The notes below the pieces were generated by a model. That model saw only the letters and a list, made by a program, of their open reading frames with translations, made no database searches and was not told where the DNA came from. Both the position numbers and the translations under genes were made by a program. A stretch of 13,736 nucleotides of DNA. Source: Thermoprotei archaeon. GTDB taxonomy: Archaea; Thermoproteota; Thermoprotei; Thermofilales; B20-G17. Location: assembly GCA_003650785.1 (NCBI GenBank), contig QMRW01000026.1:1-13736 (forward strand). The letters are read 5' to 3'. This document shows positions 1 through 6,682 of the stretch, one piece after another (positions within the stretch are counted from its first letter, which is position 1; every line of letters begins with the position of its first letter).

Positions 1-216
1 AGAAGAATAGCTCCAGGTACCGAGGAAGAATTACCCTCAATAAACGTAGTTCCTCTTGTAAAACTCTTAGAAAGTGGCTTTGTAGACTCAGTCATAAGAG
101 TACTCAATGTACTCTCTAATACTTACAGGAAGTCTATTATGTCGATAGTGGATCATTTAAACTCTATACTGGAAACTATAATAGTAGATCATATGAGCTA
201 TGAGACATCCAATTAA
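1..216 (+). CDS. C-terminal end of an unidentified protein (partial)
   Basis: An open frame runs from the first base of the window to a TAA at 214-216, giving the last 71 residues of a protein whose start lies outside. The visible part is a short charged stretch (GTEEELPS) followed by alternating hydrophobic and polar residues that look like two or three amphipathic helices (LVKLLESGFV, VIRVLNVLS, IVDHLNSILE). I recognise no catalytic motif and cannot name the family. The gene is convergent with the PRPP synthase gene, with about 31 bases between the stop codons. Coding status is inferred from the open frame reaching the edge and from the sensible residue composition. Confidence 0.6.
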   Translation, partial: RRIAPGTEEELPSINVVPLVKLLESGFVDSVIRVLNVLSNTYRKSIMSIVDHLNSILETIIVDHMSYETSN

Positions 217-247
217 CTACCAGTACTGGATTAACAAGACGTGCTTA

Positions 248-1135
248 CTATATTATACTCTGTAGATACTCGGCTACTACACTAGCCACACTAACTTTTG
301 AAACTGGAGAAGGAACACTATTGGTAGCTATAATATCTGAGACTCCGCTCTCTCTAAGCCTATCGAGAGCATTACCTACTAGTAGTGCATGAGTACATAC
401 TGCTACTACAGTCTTAGCTCCTGAAGCTAGCGAGCACCTAGCTGCTAGCGCCATAGTACCACCAGTACTTATGATATCATCCACTATTATCACAGTCTTA
501 TCCTTGATATCTAGAGTTTTAGCCTCAGCTCGTACCTCGCCGGTTATCTTATCCCTCACCTTAATTATGTAGTCGTACTCTGTATTGAGTATGTTGGCTA
601 TATCCTTTGCAAGACTAATAGCCCCTCTATCTGGAGCCAGTATTACAGGATTTTCATAATTTCTTTCAGCTAAATACTTTGCTAGCTCCTTCATAGCAGT
701 TAGATTCTTGTACGGTATAGATAGTACCTTAAGACTCTCCTCTTTGTGTATATCTATAGTTATAAATCTATCCGCTCCTGCAAATTCAATAGATTTTAAG
801 ATGACATTTACACTTATCGCCTCGCCTGCTCGGAATCTTTTATCCTGTCTAGCATAGGCTAGGTAGGGTACTACTGCTACGACCTCCTCTGCTCCTAGAT
901 CCTTAGCCGTTGATATAGCTAGTAATAGTTCTAGGAAATGCTTATCCTGGGGTGGATATAGTGATTGTACTATTACTACGGTCTCCTTTGATAGCTTTAC
1001 CTTCTCTACGGGGTACCTTATATAGGATTCTCCATCGGGGAACGTCTTATACTCTAGGGTTATTTGCGGGATGTTCATAATCCTAGCGATCTCTAAGTCG
1101 ATATTATTTGATGCTGGACCACCTACTATTATCAT
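248..1135 (-). CDS. prs: Ribose-phosphate pyrophosphokinase (PRPP synthase, archaeal class)
   Basis: The enzyme transfers pyrophosphate from ATP to ribose 5-phosphate, making PRPP for purine, pyrimidine, histidine and tryptophan synthesis in the cytosol. The 295-residue protein shows the family motifs in order: FPDGE near residue 33, the flexible-loop signature YARQDKRF near 95, the metal-binding DIHKE near 125, PDRGA near 165 and the PRPP-binding loop VDDIISTGGT near 215. The reading frame can be extended 7 codons to a TTG at 1156, but the ATG at 1135 is preferred. It gives the usual MIIVGG beginning, and a TATA-like box (1157-1166) lies about 26 bases upstream, fitting a leaderless mRNA. 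The length fits the short archaeal class III enzymes. The identification is secure. Confidence 0.96.
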   Translation of the reverse strand: MIIVGGPASNNIDLEIARIMNIPQITLEYKTFPDGESYIRYPVEKVKLSKETVVIVQSLYPPQDKHFLELLLAISTAKDLGAEEVVAVVPYLAYARQDKRFRAGEAISVNVILKSIEFAGADRFITIDIHKEESLKVLSIPYKNLTAMKELAKYLAERNYENPVILAPDRGAISLAKDIANILNTEYDYIIKVRDKITGEVRAEAKTLDIKDKTVIIVDDIISTGGTMALAARCSLASGAKTVVAVCTHALLVGNALDRLRESGVSDIIATNSVPSPVSKVSVASVVAEYLQSII

Positions 1136-1156
1136 GTTGATTATTTGGAAATTCAA

Positions 1157-1166
1157 CTTATATTCC
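1157..1166 (-). promoter_or_regulatory. Probable TATA box of prs
   Basis: On the minus strand GGAATATAAG is centred about 26 bases before the ATG at 1135 and is preceded by a purine-rich BRE-like stretch (ATAAA). The spacing is that of a crenarchaeal leaderless promoter and supports the ATG over the upstream TTG. The assignment rests on spacing and composition only. Confidence 0.5.
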
Positions 1167-1247
1167 TTTATCTACAAGGTCAGGTTCATAACTATGAGAT
1201 GACCATGAAATAACTATAGGGACTATTCTCAAAGCTTTTCAGAGACA

Positions 1248-1982
1248 TTATTTGACTATATCCTTAAGGTTTTGATTAATTACTTTGATTAGTGAGTTCA
1301 CATCCACATTCTTTATTAGAGCTATAGTTTCTACAAGTTCGGGTATTAGATCGGGTCTTAAATACAATCCCCTGTATTTATAAGGACCATCGCTTTCAGT
1401 AAGTATTGCTTTTAACGGACACGCCTCTAATACTCTTCTATGCTTTTTCTGAAAGTATAAAGACGGATTTATGGAGATCTTATAACCTGTTTCAATTAGT
1501 TCTTCTAGTAAATTCAGAGGACCAGTATACCAGTGGAAGATAGCTCTGTTAATATCGTACTTTATAACTAAATCAAAGACGTCTCTCCATGCTCCCGCAG
1601 CATGTAAGTTCACCGCTAGATCATATTCATGAGCTAGTTCTAAAAATTTCACAAATACTTCCAATTGTAGGTTATAAGTGTGTGGAACAAAAAGTCTATC
1701 GAGACCTATCTCTCCTATGCAGACTACTTTTTCGCACTTTTCTACGAGTTTCTTGAAAAATTCTATGTCAACCTCCTGCTCTCCTACTTCCCATGGATGA
1801 ACTCCTATGCACGCATAGACGGTACTGTATTCAGTACTCAATACTGTAGTTCTTTGTGAGGAAGATCTATCATCTGATACCGCTAGTATTATTAATTCTC
1901 TAACTACCTTCTCTATATAATCATCTGGAAACTCATAGAGATAGCAGTGCGCGTCAATGTACTTAGTTGGAATGCCTACCAC
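1248..1982 (-). CDS. TatD-like metal-dependent hydrolase
   Basis: A 244-residue TIM-barrel amidohydrolase of the TatD type, a family of metal-dependent DNases and related hydrolases. Visible signatures are DAHCYL at 10-15, GVHPWE at 60-65, GEIGLD at 90-95, NLHAAGA at 125-131, FHWYTG at 149-154 and TESDGPY at 195-201. By family alignment the metal ligands would be H12, E91, H127, H150 and D198. The second histidine of the usual HxH is a tyrosine (Y14), and the Arg that normally follows the third ligand (HxR) is missing. Metal binding or substrate may therefore differ, and DNase activity should not be assumed. The start is GTG at 1982, with a TATA-like box 26 bases upstream. It lies 112 bases upstream of prs on the same strand and is divergent from the nitroreductase gene. 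Confidence 0.85.
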   Translation of the reverse strand: MVGIPTKYIDAHCYLYEFPDDYIEKVVRELIILAVSDDRSSSQRTTVLSTEYSTVYACIGVHPWEVGEQEVDIEFFKKLVEKCEKVVCIGEIGLDRLFVPHTYNLQLEVFVKFLELAHEYDLAVNLHAAGAWRDVFDLVIKYDINRAIFHWYTGPLNLLEELIETGYKISINPSLYFQKKHRRVLEACPLKAILTESDGPYKYRGLYLRPDLIPELVETIALIKNVDVNSLIKVINQNLKDIVK

Positions 1983-2003
1983 AGACTATTTAGATACTGG
2001 TAG

Positions 2004-2013
2004 CTTTTAATAT
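2004..2013 (-). promoter_or_regulatory. Probable TATA box of the TatD-like gene
   Basis: On the minus strand ATATTAAAAG is centred 26-27 bases before the GTG at 1982, the spacing expected for a leaderless transcript. It lies within the 33-base gap shared with the divergent nitroreductase gene and ends only 3 bases before that gene's ATG. Confidence 0.5.
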
Positions 2014-2015
2014 AT

Positions 2016-3173
2016 ATGCGAAGTACAATAACACTACCAGAATTTAAAGCCACAAGTGAATACACTCTTATAGATGCTGTTACGAGGTATGTTAAGAGTG
2101 AGCTTTATCCTAGGGAGAGCATTACCATTGACGAATTAACTAAACTTCTATTCGTAGCTCAAGGATGTACGAGGAGGAGATGGGGATTGTGTTTTAAGAC
2201 AGTACCATCAGCTGGAGCTACTTTCCCTCTTGAAGTTTATGCTATATGTCATAATGTAGAGAATGTAAAGCCAGCAATCTATGCATATAGTTCACAAAGA
2301 CCTCTTGAGGGAGAGCTTGAACACGTGGCCCCTATAGATTCTAAATTACAGATCGACATCCCTAGGGCACTAGACGTAGTAATAGTAGCTCACTATGAAA
2401 GAACTACTAGAACCTATGGACGTAGAGGTTATAGGTATGTCTACAATGAAGTAGGACATTGTATACAAAATATCATATTGGAATCTGCACTGCTAGGTAT
2501 TTCCTGTGATGTTAAGGTAATTCGTAATGAAGGTGAACGAGAGAGTATAAGGACTGCACTTAGAACTGAGGGAGATCCTCTGGCTGTATTACGGGTGGGA
2601 GTGCCGATTAAATCATCGAAAAGCTTAGGGATAGGTGAAGGAAGGCAATTAACTCCACTCGAGAAGGCAATTATAAATAGGAGGTCCATAAGGAGCTACT
2701 CCAAAAGACCACTATCATTGGAGCAATTAATGCTTATTCTGAAGTACAGTATAGGTTTTATCGACAAAAATAGGAGATCATATCCAAGGCTGAATGATAG
2801 TTACCTAGTAAATTGTATAGTCCTCGTAGGTAATGTTGAGGGACTGGAGAAAGGTCTTTATCGCTATAACTCTCATAAAAATGAATTAGAACTCATCAGA
2901 AGGGGGTACTATCTTGATAATTTATACGGAGCGTGCCTCTACCAGGACTACGTAAGGGATGCTCAATGTGATCTAGTATTTACAATGAGAGAAGGGGCTG
3001 ATCCGTTCCTGGCTCATGTGGAGACAGGAGCTATAGGACAAAATGTGTACCTCCTTGCAGCCTCTCTTGACCTGGGGACAGTAGCCATAGGTGCATTCTA
3101 CGATGATAGGGTTAAAAGTATAATTGATGTAGATATATTACCCACCTACGTCATGCCTATAGGGACACTTTAG
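2016..3173 (+). CDS. Tandem SagB-type nitroreductase-like flavoprotein (two fused half-domains)
   Basis: A 385-residue protein made of two nitroreductase-fold domains of the SagB/ThcOx type, an FMN-dependent oxidoreductase family that normally works as a homodimer with FMN at the interface. Domain 1 (about 1-198) keeps PSAGATFPLE at 64-73 and the helix EVGHCIQNIILESALLGI (145-162), but its RRSxR position reads as YVKSE. Domain 2 (about 212-385) keeps RRSIR at 222-226 and ETGAIGQNVYLLAASLDLG (336-354), but its PSAGxxYPLE position has become PRLNDSYLV. The fusion would act as a pseudodimer with one complete FMN site. The protein ends at PIGTL, slightly shorter than relatives ending GYP plus a few residues. 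Start ATG at 2016, with only a weak TATA-like stretch (TATTTAGA) near -27. No peptide precursor or YcaO/lanthipeptide gene is adjacent, so a modified-peptide pathway is not supported. Confidence 0.85.
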   Translation: MRSTITLPEFKATSEYTLIDAVTRYVKSELYPRESITIDELTKLLFVAQGCTRRRWGLCFKTVPSAGATFPLEVYAICHNVENVKPAIYAYSSQRPLEGELEHVAPIDSKLQIDIPRALDVVIVAHYERTTRTYGRRGYRYVYNEVGHCIQNIILESALLGISCDVKVIRNEGERESIRTALRTEGDPLAVLRVGVPIKSSKSLGIGEGRQLTPLEKAIINRRSIRSYSKRPLSLEQLMLILKYSIGFIDKNRRSYPRLNDSYLVNCIVLVGNVEGLEKGLYRYNSHKNELELIRRGYYLDNLYGACLYQDYVRDAQCDLVFTMREGADPFLAHVETGAIGQNVYLLAASLDLGTVAIGAFYDDRVKSIIDVDILPTYVMPIGTL

Positions 3174-3238
3174 AATCAACCCTACATATCAAACAATAAC
3201 TCAGATTCCCAAATGTTCAAACTCTAGAACACGATAAA

Positions 3239-3248
3239 CTTTTTTAGA
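3239..3248 (+). promoter_or_regulatory. Probable TATA box of the ectodomain/HTH operon
   Basis: CTTTTTTAGA is centred about 26 bases before the GTG at 3269, matching the spacing seen for other genes in the window and consistent with a leaderless operon mRNA. Confidence 0.45.
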
Positions 3249-3268
3249 GATAATATGAGAGAGTTTAT

Positions 3269-3976
3269 GTGAACAGTAGGGTTGTGCTAATAATTATAAT
3301 GCTCATACTACTGGGTCTAGCATATATTCCAATGTTAAGAACTGAACCTCAACATGAATTAGTCCTCAGAATATCCAAACTACATGGTATTGCTATGATT
3401 ACTCTCGTAGATATAGAGACTGGTGAGGTTAAGAGGATAGTGACTAGCACACCTACTGTGAAATTGATGATAGAGAGAGGAGAATACATATTACTTGTGT
3501 ACTCTCCTGTAGATAAGCTCTTGGGTATTAAAAAAGTAAGTATCTACAAGTCTACTGAATTATTCATAGAACTCGTTAACATAGATATTTATAAAGGAAG
3601 TATAGTATATCGGGTACACATACCAAAACCTTCTGAAGTATTGGAGATAAGGGAGATAGATCCCTTTGGAGAACATGTACAATATATTCATACAACAACA
3701 GAATACATATTCATCAAAGTGCCTAAGACCTCTGTTATAATAGTTAAAATACTTCCTAAGGGTACCAGTAGAGTGCTTCATCCTACAATTAAGAGTATGG
3801 AAGAATATGTCCCAAGGACTCCAATAAAAGGATCCGAAATAGGTAGACCTGTATCCAAAGTTTCAATATATAAGCCCGAAGGCCCTATTAAGGAGTTATT
3901 GAAACTGCTATCTCTGATAGTTATCCCTGCAATTATAAGCCTTGTAATCTACCTAATAGCTAGACGCAAAGTCTAG
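3269..3976 (+). CDS. Ectodomain protein with a membrane anchor at each end, unidentified
   Basis: A 235-residue protein that I do not recognise by family. Residues 5-22 form a hydrophobic segment with Arg4 before it, either a signal anchor or an uncleaved signal peptide. Residues 25-205 are rich in beta-branched residues and short alternating strands, suggesting a beta-sandwich-like domain outside the cell. Residues 211-230 form a second transmembrane helix closed by ARRKV, a positive tail that would sit in the cytosol. The start is GTG at 3269, because the nearby ATG at 3267 meets a stop at once. It is followed after 16 bases by a membrane-bound winged-helix gene, so the two are probably co-transcribed. 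A surface sensing or binding role coupled to that regulator is an inference from the pairing only. Confidence 0.75.
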   Translation: MNSRVVLIIIMLILLGLAYIPMLRTEPQHELVLRISKLHGIAMITLVDIETGEVKRIVTSTPTVKLMIERGEYILLVYSPVDKLLGIKKVSIYKSTELFIELVNIDIYKGSIVYRVHIPKPSEVLEIREIDPFGEHVQYIHTTTEYIFIKVPKTSVIIVKILPKGTSRVLHPTIKSMEEYVPRTPIKGSEIGRPVSKVSIYKPEGPIKELLKLLSLIVIPAIISLVIYLIARRKV

Positions 3977-3979
3977 ATA

Positions 3980-3984
3980 GAGGT
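3980..3984 (+). promoter_or_regulatory. Shine-Dalgarno site of the membrane HTH gene
   Basis: GAGGT lies 8 bases before the ATG at 3993 and matches the 3' end of archaeal 16S rRNA. It decides for that ATG over the in-frame TTG at 3984, which overlaps the site itself. Confidence 0.6.
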
Positions 3985-3992
3985 TGTGGTGT

Positions 3993-4430
3993 ATGGAGGC
4001 CAGAGAGTTAGGAGGTCTTACTCTAGAGATCTACAAAATACTAGCGATTTCAAACAAGCCCTGGGGTGTTAGGGAGCTTCAAAGAAAGCTTAAGGTATCT
4101 ACACCTAGCCTAATACTGTATCACTTAAACAAACTCGAAAATATGGATCTAGTAGATAAAACTCCCGAGAGGAAGTATGTAGTGAAGAGGTATGTAAAGG
4201 TAGATATTCTCAAGTACTTCATAACCATAGGTAGAATATCGATACCTAGATACCTCTTTTACTCAGTCTTCATAAGTATATTAGTTGTAGAATACATATT
4301 AAACCCTCCTTTCATAGTGGACCTTCATTATATTATGGGACTTATGATAGGTATATTCTCAGCGGTAATCCTCTGGTATGAAACTCTTAGAATGTTTGTA
4401 GAGTACTTTAAGTACTCTAAGGGGAAGTGA
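3993..4430 (+). CDS. Membrane-bound winged-helix transcriptional regulator
   Basis: A 145-residue protein with an N-terminal winged helix-turn-helix (about 8-65; LREL-type first helix VRELQRKLK, recognition helix TPSLILYHLNKLE, wing ending ERKYVVKRYV). Two transmembrane helices follow at about 87-103 and 109-130, with a very short outside loop and a basic tail. The DNA-binding domain would face the cytosol while tethered to the membrane. This layout resembles the membrane-bound one-component regulators of Crenarchaeota such as ArnR, but it lacks their extracellular sensor domain. The preceding gene encodes a separate ectodomain protein and may supply that part. ATG at 3993 is chosen from the GAGGT site 8 bases upstream. 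Target genes are unknown. Confidence 0.8.
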   Translation: MEARELGGLTLEIYKILAISNKPWGVRELQRKLKVSTPSLILYHLNKLENMDLVDKTPERKYVVKRYVKVDILKYFITIGRISIPRYLFYSVFISILVVEYILNPPFIVDLHYIMGLMIGIFSAVILWYETLRMFVEYFKYSKGK

Positions 4431-4531
4431 GCAAGTACTCTATCAAAAGAAGATACATTAATTTAGCTTTCTTTCAGCAATTTTATTATCAGGAATAGTG
4501 CATTAATAGATACAGCATTGAAAGTGGTCAC

Positions 4532-4931
4532 ATGGTCAGGAAAGAGGATATTAAGCTCATAAAATCTAGAGTACTACATATGCTAGAAGCAGCTAAATTC
4601 CATCTGAAGAGGGACATTGTGATCTAGCCGTCATCATGACTAAACAAGCGGTACAGTTATTCATCAAATACAAAATTCTAGAGCTTACGGGAGAAATGCC
4701 CAGAACCCACACAATTCGACATCTATTTGGAATTCTGAAAGAGCTTGTGGAAAGTAAGGCTAGCATTATAGGTGACTAATATTAAAAAGAAGCGATTTAT
4801 CTTCATAGGACTTCGAAGAAGCCTATATAGCATCAAGGTACCTGTTTAGAAAATACAAGAAGGAAGAGACCAGGGAACTTGTAGAGTTTAGTGAGAAGGT
4901 GATACATTTTGTATCAAATATACGAGTTTAA
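4532..4931 (+). pseudogene. Decayed HEPN-domain protein (toxin of a HEPN-MNT pair)
   Basis: Three consecutive reading frames together spell one HEPN-domain protein. Frame A starts at ATG 4532 (MVRKEDIKLI, then MLEAAKFHLKR). A one-base loss in the G-run near 4611-4614 shifts into frame B, which reads HCDLAVIMTKQAVQLFIKYK up to the TAA at 4777-4779. A second shift near 4777-4785 leads to frame C, which contains a TAG at 4806-4808 and then DFEEAYIASRYLFRKYKK, ending with TAA at 4929-4931. The pieces follow the expected order of archaeal HEPN proteins, including the EEAYIASRY signature near the C-terminus. Two shifts plus a stop make a single sequencing error unlikely. It lies 7 bases before the MNT partner, the usual arrangement for such pairs. 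The intact protein would have been a four-helix-bundle toxin, probably an RNase. Confidence 0.75.
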
Positions 4932-4938
4932 TCTGAAG

Positions 4939-5251
4939 ATGAGAGACTTCTCGGAGAATTGGAAATACTGGACGCATAAAGTGGTAGAAGCGTTGAAAAG
5001 CATCCTAGGATCCTGTGAGGTCTATGTATTTGGAAGTATAGCCGAGCGTGAGTGGACAAGTGGGGGTGATCTAGATGTACTAGTGATTTGTGATCAACTC
5101 CTTAGGAGTAGCAAGGATCGAGCTGAGTTAAAGGATCTCATAGAGGAAAAGCAGGATTACCCTCCACAGTCCTGTTGAAATACATCTGGTAACTAGAGAG
5201 GAAGCTAAGTGGTACTGGAGACATATTAAGGAAAGTACTAAAATTTACTAA
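4939..5251 (+). pseudogene. Frameshifted MNT-type nucleotidyltransferase (antitoxin of a HEPN-MNT pair)
   Basis: From ATG 4939 the frame reads MRDFSENWKYW, a typical beginning of crenarchaeal minimal nucleotidyltransferases. The catalytic GSxAxREWTxGGDLDVLV stretch follows, with the GS and both Asp residues of the DxD intact. A one-base change near 5146-5153 (around GAGGAAAAGCAGG) sends this frame to a TGA at 5176-5178. The rest of the protein, with PVEIHLVTREEAKWYW carrying the third acidic position, continues in another frame to TAA at 5249-5251. An open frame can also be started at TTG 4909, but that overlaps the HEPN remnant, and the ATG fits the family better. The truncated product would lack the third catalytic carboxylate. 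Together with the broken HEPN gene this is an inactivated toxin-antitoxin locus. Confidence 0.75.
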
Positions 5252-5387
5252 AACATCCATACTTGTTCAATAATCTATAGCAGTATTAGATCTAATTATC
5301 TGTGAATTTTTCCTGTAAGGAACTCTTAGAGAGTCGAGAGTGAGTAAAAGTTAACAAGCTCTCTTTACTTAGGCGAAGAGAATAAAG

Positions 5388-5978
5388 TCACTTACGAGCT
5401 ATATACACTCTATAACCTCCTCTCCCCCCAAGGATATAGGTGTCTTCAAATACTTGTTCCATTAAATTGAACATCCTCTTCCCGCCCTTATTATGTCTAG
5501 CTACTAGCTGTAGTAATCCTCCTTCTTTTAGATAGTTTACAGACTCTTCTATCAATCTCTTAATAATTCTCATGCCAGCAGCCTGAGGAGGATTACTGAT
5601 TATGGTATCAAAAATTTCTCCCTTCACTGGTTCGTACAGATCTCCATGTCTAATCTCTACATTCTTGATTTTGTTCAACTTTGCATTAATTCTAGCTAAC
5701 TTTATAGCTCTCTTATTTATATCGGTCATTACTACAAAACCATGAGGGGCTAGTTTAGCCGCTACTAAACCTATAACTCCATACCCACAACCTAGATCGA
5801 GAATGTGCCAGTAGTCCTTCACTATCATATTCTCTAGGAGTACTTTAGTACCTAGGTCTACTCTTCTAGCTGAGAATACTCCACTAGCACTTACTAATTT
5901 CAATGAAATTCCTCTTATATGTATACTAAATTTATAGATCCTGAGTTCTCCTTCCGGTTTTCTAGAGAAATAGTGCAT
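5388..5978 (-). CDS. RsmC-like class I SAM-dependent methyltransferase
   Basis: A 196-residue Rossmann-fold methyltransferase of the COG2813 type (RsmC / MJ0882 relatives), whose characterised bacterial members methylate guanine N2 in 16S rRNA. Seen in order: GVFSARRVDLGT (33-44), typical of the group just before the SAM domain; motif I LDLGCGYGVIG (60-70); the acidic end of strand 2, TDIN (85-88), which would bind the SAM ribose; motif III-like HGDLYEP (111-117); and the catalytic-site NPP at 129-131. The N-terminal RsmC duplication is absent, as usual in archaea. Start ATG at 5978 has an AGGT site 11 bases upstream. It is divergent from the hexuloisomerase gene across 65 bases. The substrate, whether rRNA, tRNA or other, cannot be read from the sequence. 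Confidence 0.85.
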   Translation of the reverse strand: MHYFSRKPEGELRIYKFSIHIRGISLKLVSASGVFSARRVDLGTKVLLENMIVKDYWHILDLGCGYGVIGLVAAKLAPHGFVVMTDINKRAIKLARINAKLNKIKNVEIRHGDLYEPVKGEIFDTIISNPPQAAGMRIIKRLIEESVNYLKEGGLLQLVARHNKGGKRMFNLMEQVFEDTYILGGRGGYRVYIARK

Positions 5979-6043
5979 CAGTTTTTTACCTGGAATAGGG
6001 TCTAATAAGCTTACCCACTAATTTCCATGAATACCTTTTTCTA

Positions 6044-6679
6044 ATGTCTAGTATCAAAGTAATAGGGATATACGTGAGTGGTGCACTTGAGGCTATGAAG
6101 GAAATCTCTAAATATGTGGAATTAGCTGCCTCCAAAATATCCCCACATGAAGTTGAGACCTTTGTGAATACTCTTATGGATGCATATAATCTTGATTCTA
6201 AGATTCTAATAGTTGGAACAGGTAGATCTGGTCTTGTAGGAAAAGCCTTTGCTATGAGACTAATGCATCTTGGTTTTAGAGTATATGTCATCGGGGAGAC
6301 TATAACCCCACCCGTTGATAGAGGAGACATTTTGATAGCCATTTCTGGTTCAGGAGTTACAGAGCTTACAGTTACTGTGGCTAGAATAGCTCAGAAATTG
6401 GGAGCTAAGATCATAGCTATAACCTCATATCCAGATTCTCCGCTGGGTAGATTAGCAAAACTGACTGTTAGAGTCCCCGGTAGAACTAAAATAGCAGAGG
6501 AGAGTAATTATATAGCAAGGCAAATCTTAGGAATACACGAGCCACTAGCTCCCCTAGGTACATTATTCGAAAATACGACAATGGCCTTTCTAGACGGAGT
6601 AATAGTAGAGCTGATGAAGAGACTTGAAGTAGATGAGGAGACTTTAAGAAGAAGGCATAGTAATGTAGAGCTCCCCTAG
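6044..6679 (+). CDS. hxlB: 6-phospho-3-hexuloisomerase
   Basis: A 211-residue SIS-domain isomerase interconverting D-arabino-hex-3-ulose 6-phosphate and fructose 6-phosphate, the second enzyme of the ribulose monophosphate route. In many archaea this route runs backwards to make ribulose 5-phosphate for nucleotide synthesis. Visible features are GTGRSG at 58-63, FAMRLMHLGFRVYVIGET at 69-86 (strongly typical of archaeal PHI), SGSG at 101-104, GTLFENTT at 172-179 with the conserved Glu176, and RRRHSN near the C-terminus with the conserved His205. The first 17 residues precede the usual start region, and Met18 is a possible alternative start. The partner hexulose-phosphate synthase is not in this window. 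The TATA element is unclear. The C-terminal coding end is convergent with the epimerase gene, with 3 bases between them. Confidence 0.92.
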   Translation: MSSIKVIGIYVSGALEAMKEISKYVELAASKISPHEVETFVNTLMDAYNLDSKILIVGTGRSGLVGKAFAMRLMHLGFRVYVIGETITPPVDRGDILIAISGSGVTELTVTVARIAQKLGAKIIAITSYPDSPLGRLAKLTVRVPGRTKIAEESNYIARQILGIHEPLAPLGTLFENTTMAFLDGVIVELMKRLEVDEETLRRRHSNVELP

Positions 6680-6682
6680 TGC

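Noticed and set aside
220..229. Ten-base palindrome CCAGTACTGG between the convergent genes at 216 and 248
   Set aside because: Short, without a loop or T-run, and at a length expected by chance in a window of this size.
2441..2689. Open frame antisense to the nitroreductase gene
   Set aside because: It is a shadow of a gene with strong motifs on the other strand.
2016..3173. Modified-peptide (TOMM or cyclodehydratase) cluster suggested by the SagB-type dehydrogenase
   Set aside because: No YcaO, E1-like or precursor peptide gene lies nearby, and stand-alone SagB-type proteins are common in archaea.
4909..5178. The 89-codon frame as an intact small nucleotidyltransferase
   Set aside because: The remaining conserved part (PVEIHLVTREEAKWYW) continues in another frame just downstream, so the open part is a truncated piece of a broken gene.
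5986..6342. 118-codon open frame antisense to the hexuloisomerase gene
   Set aside because: It lies almost fully over a clearly identified gene, its translation resembles no family, and its codon pattern mirrors the opposite strand.
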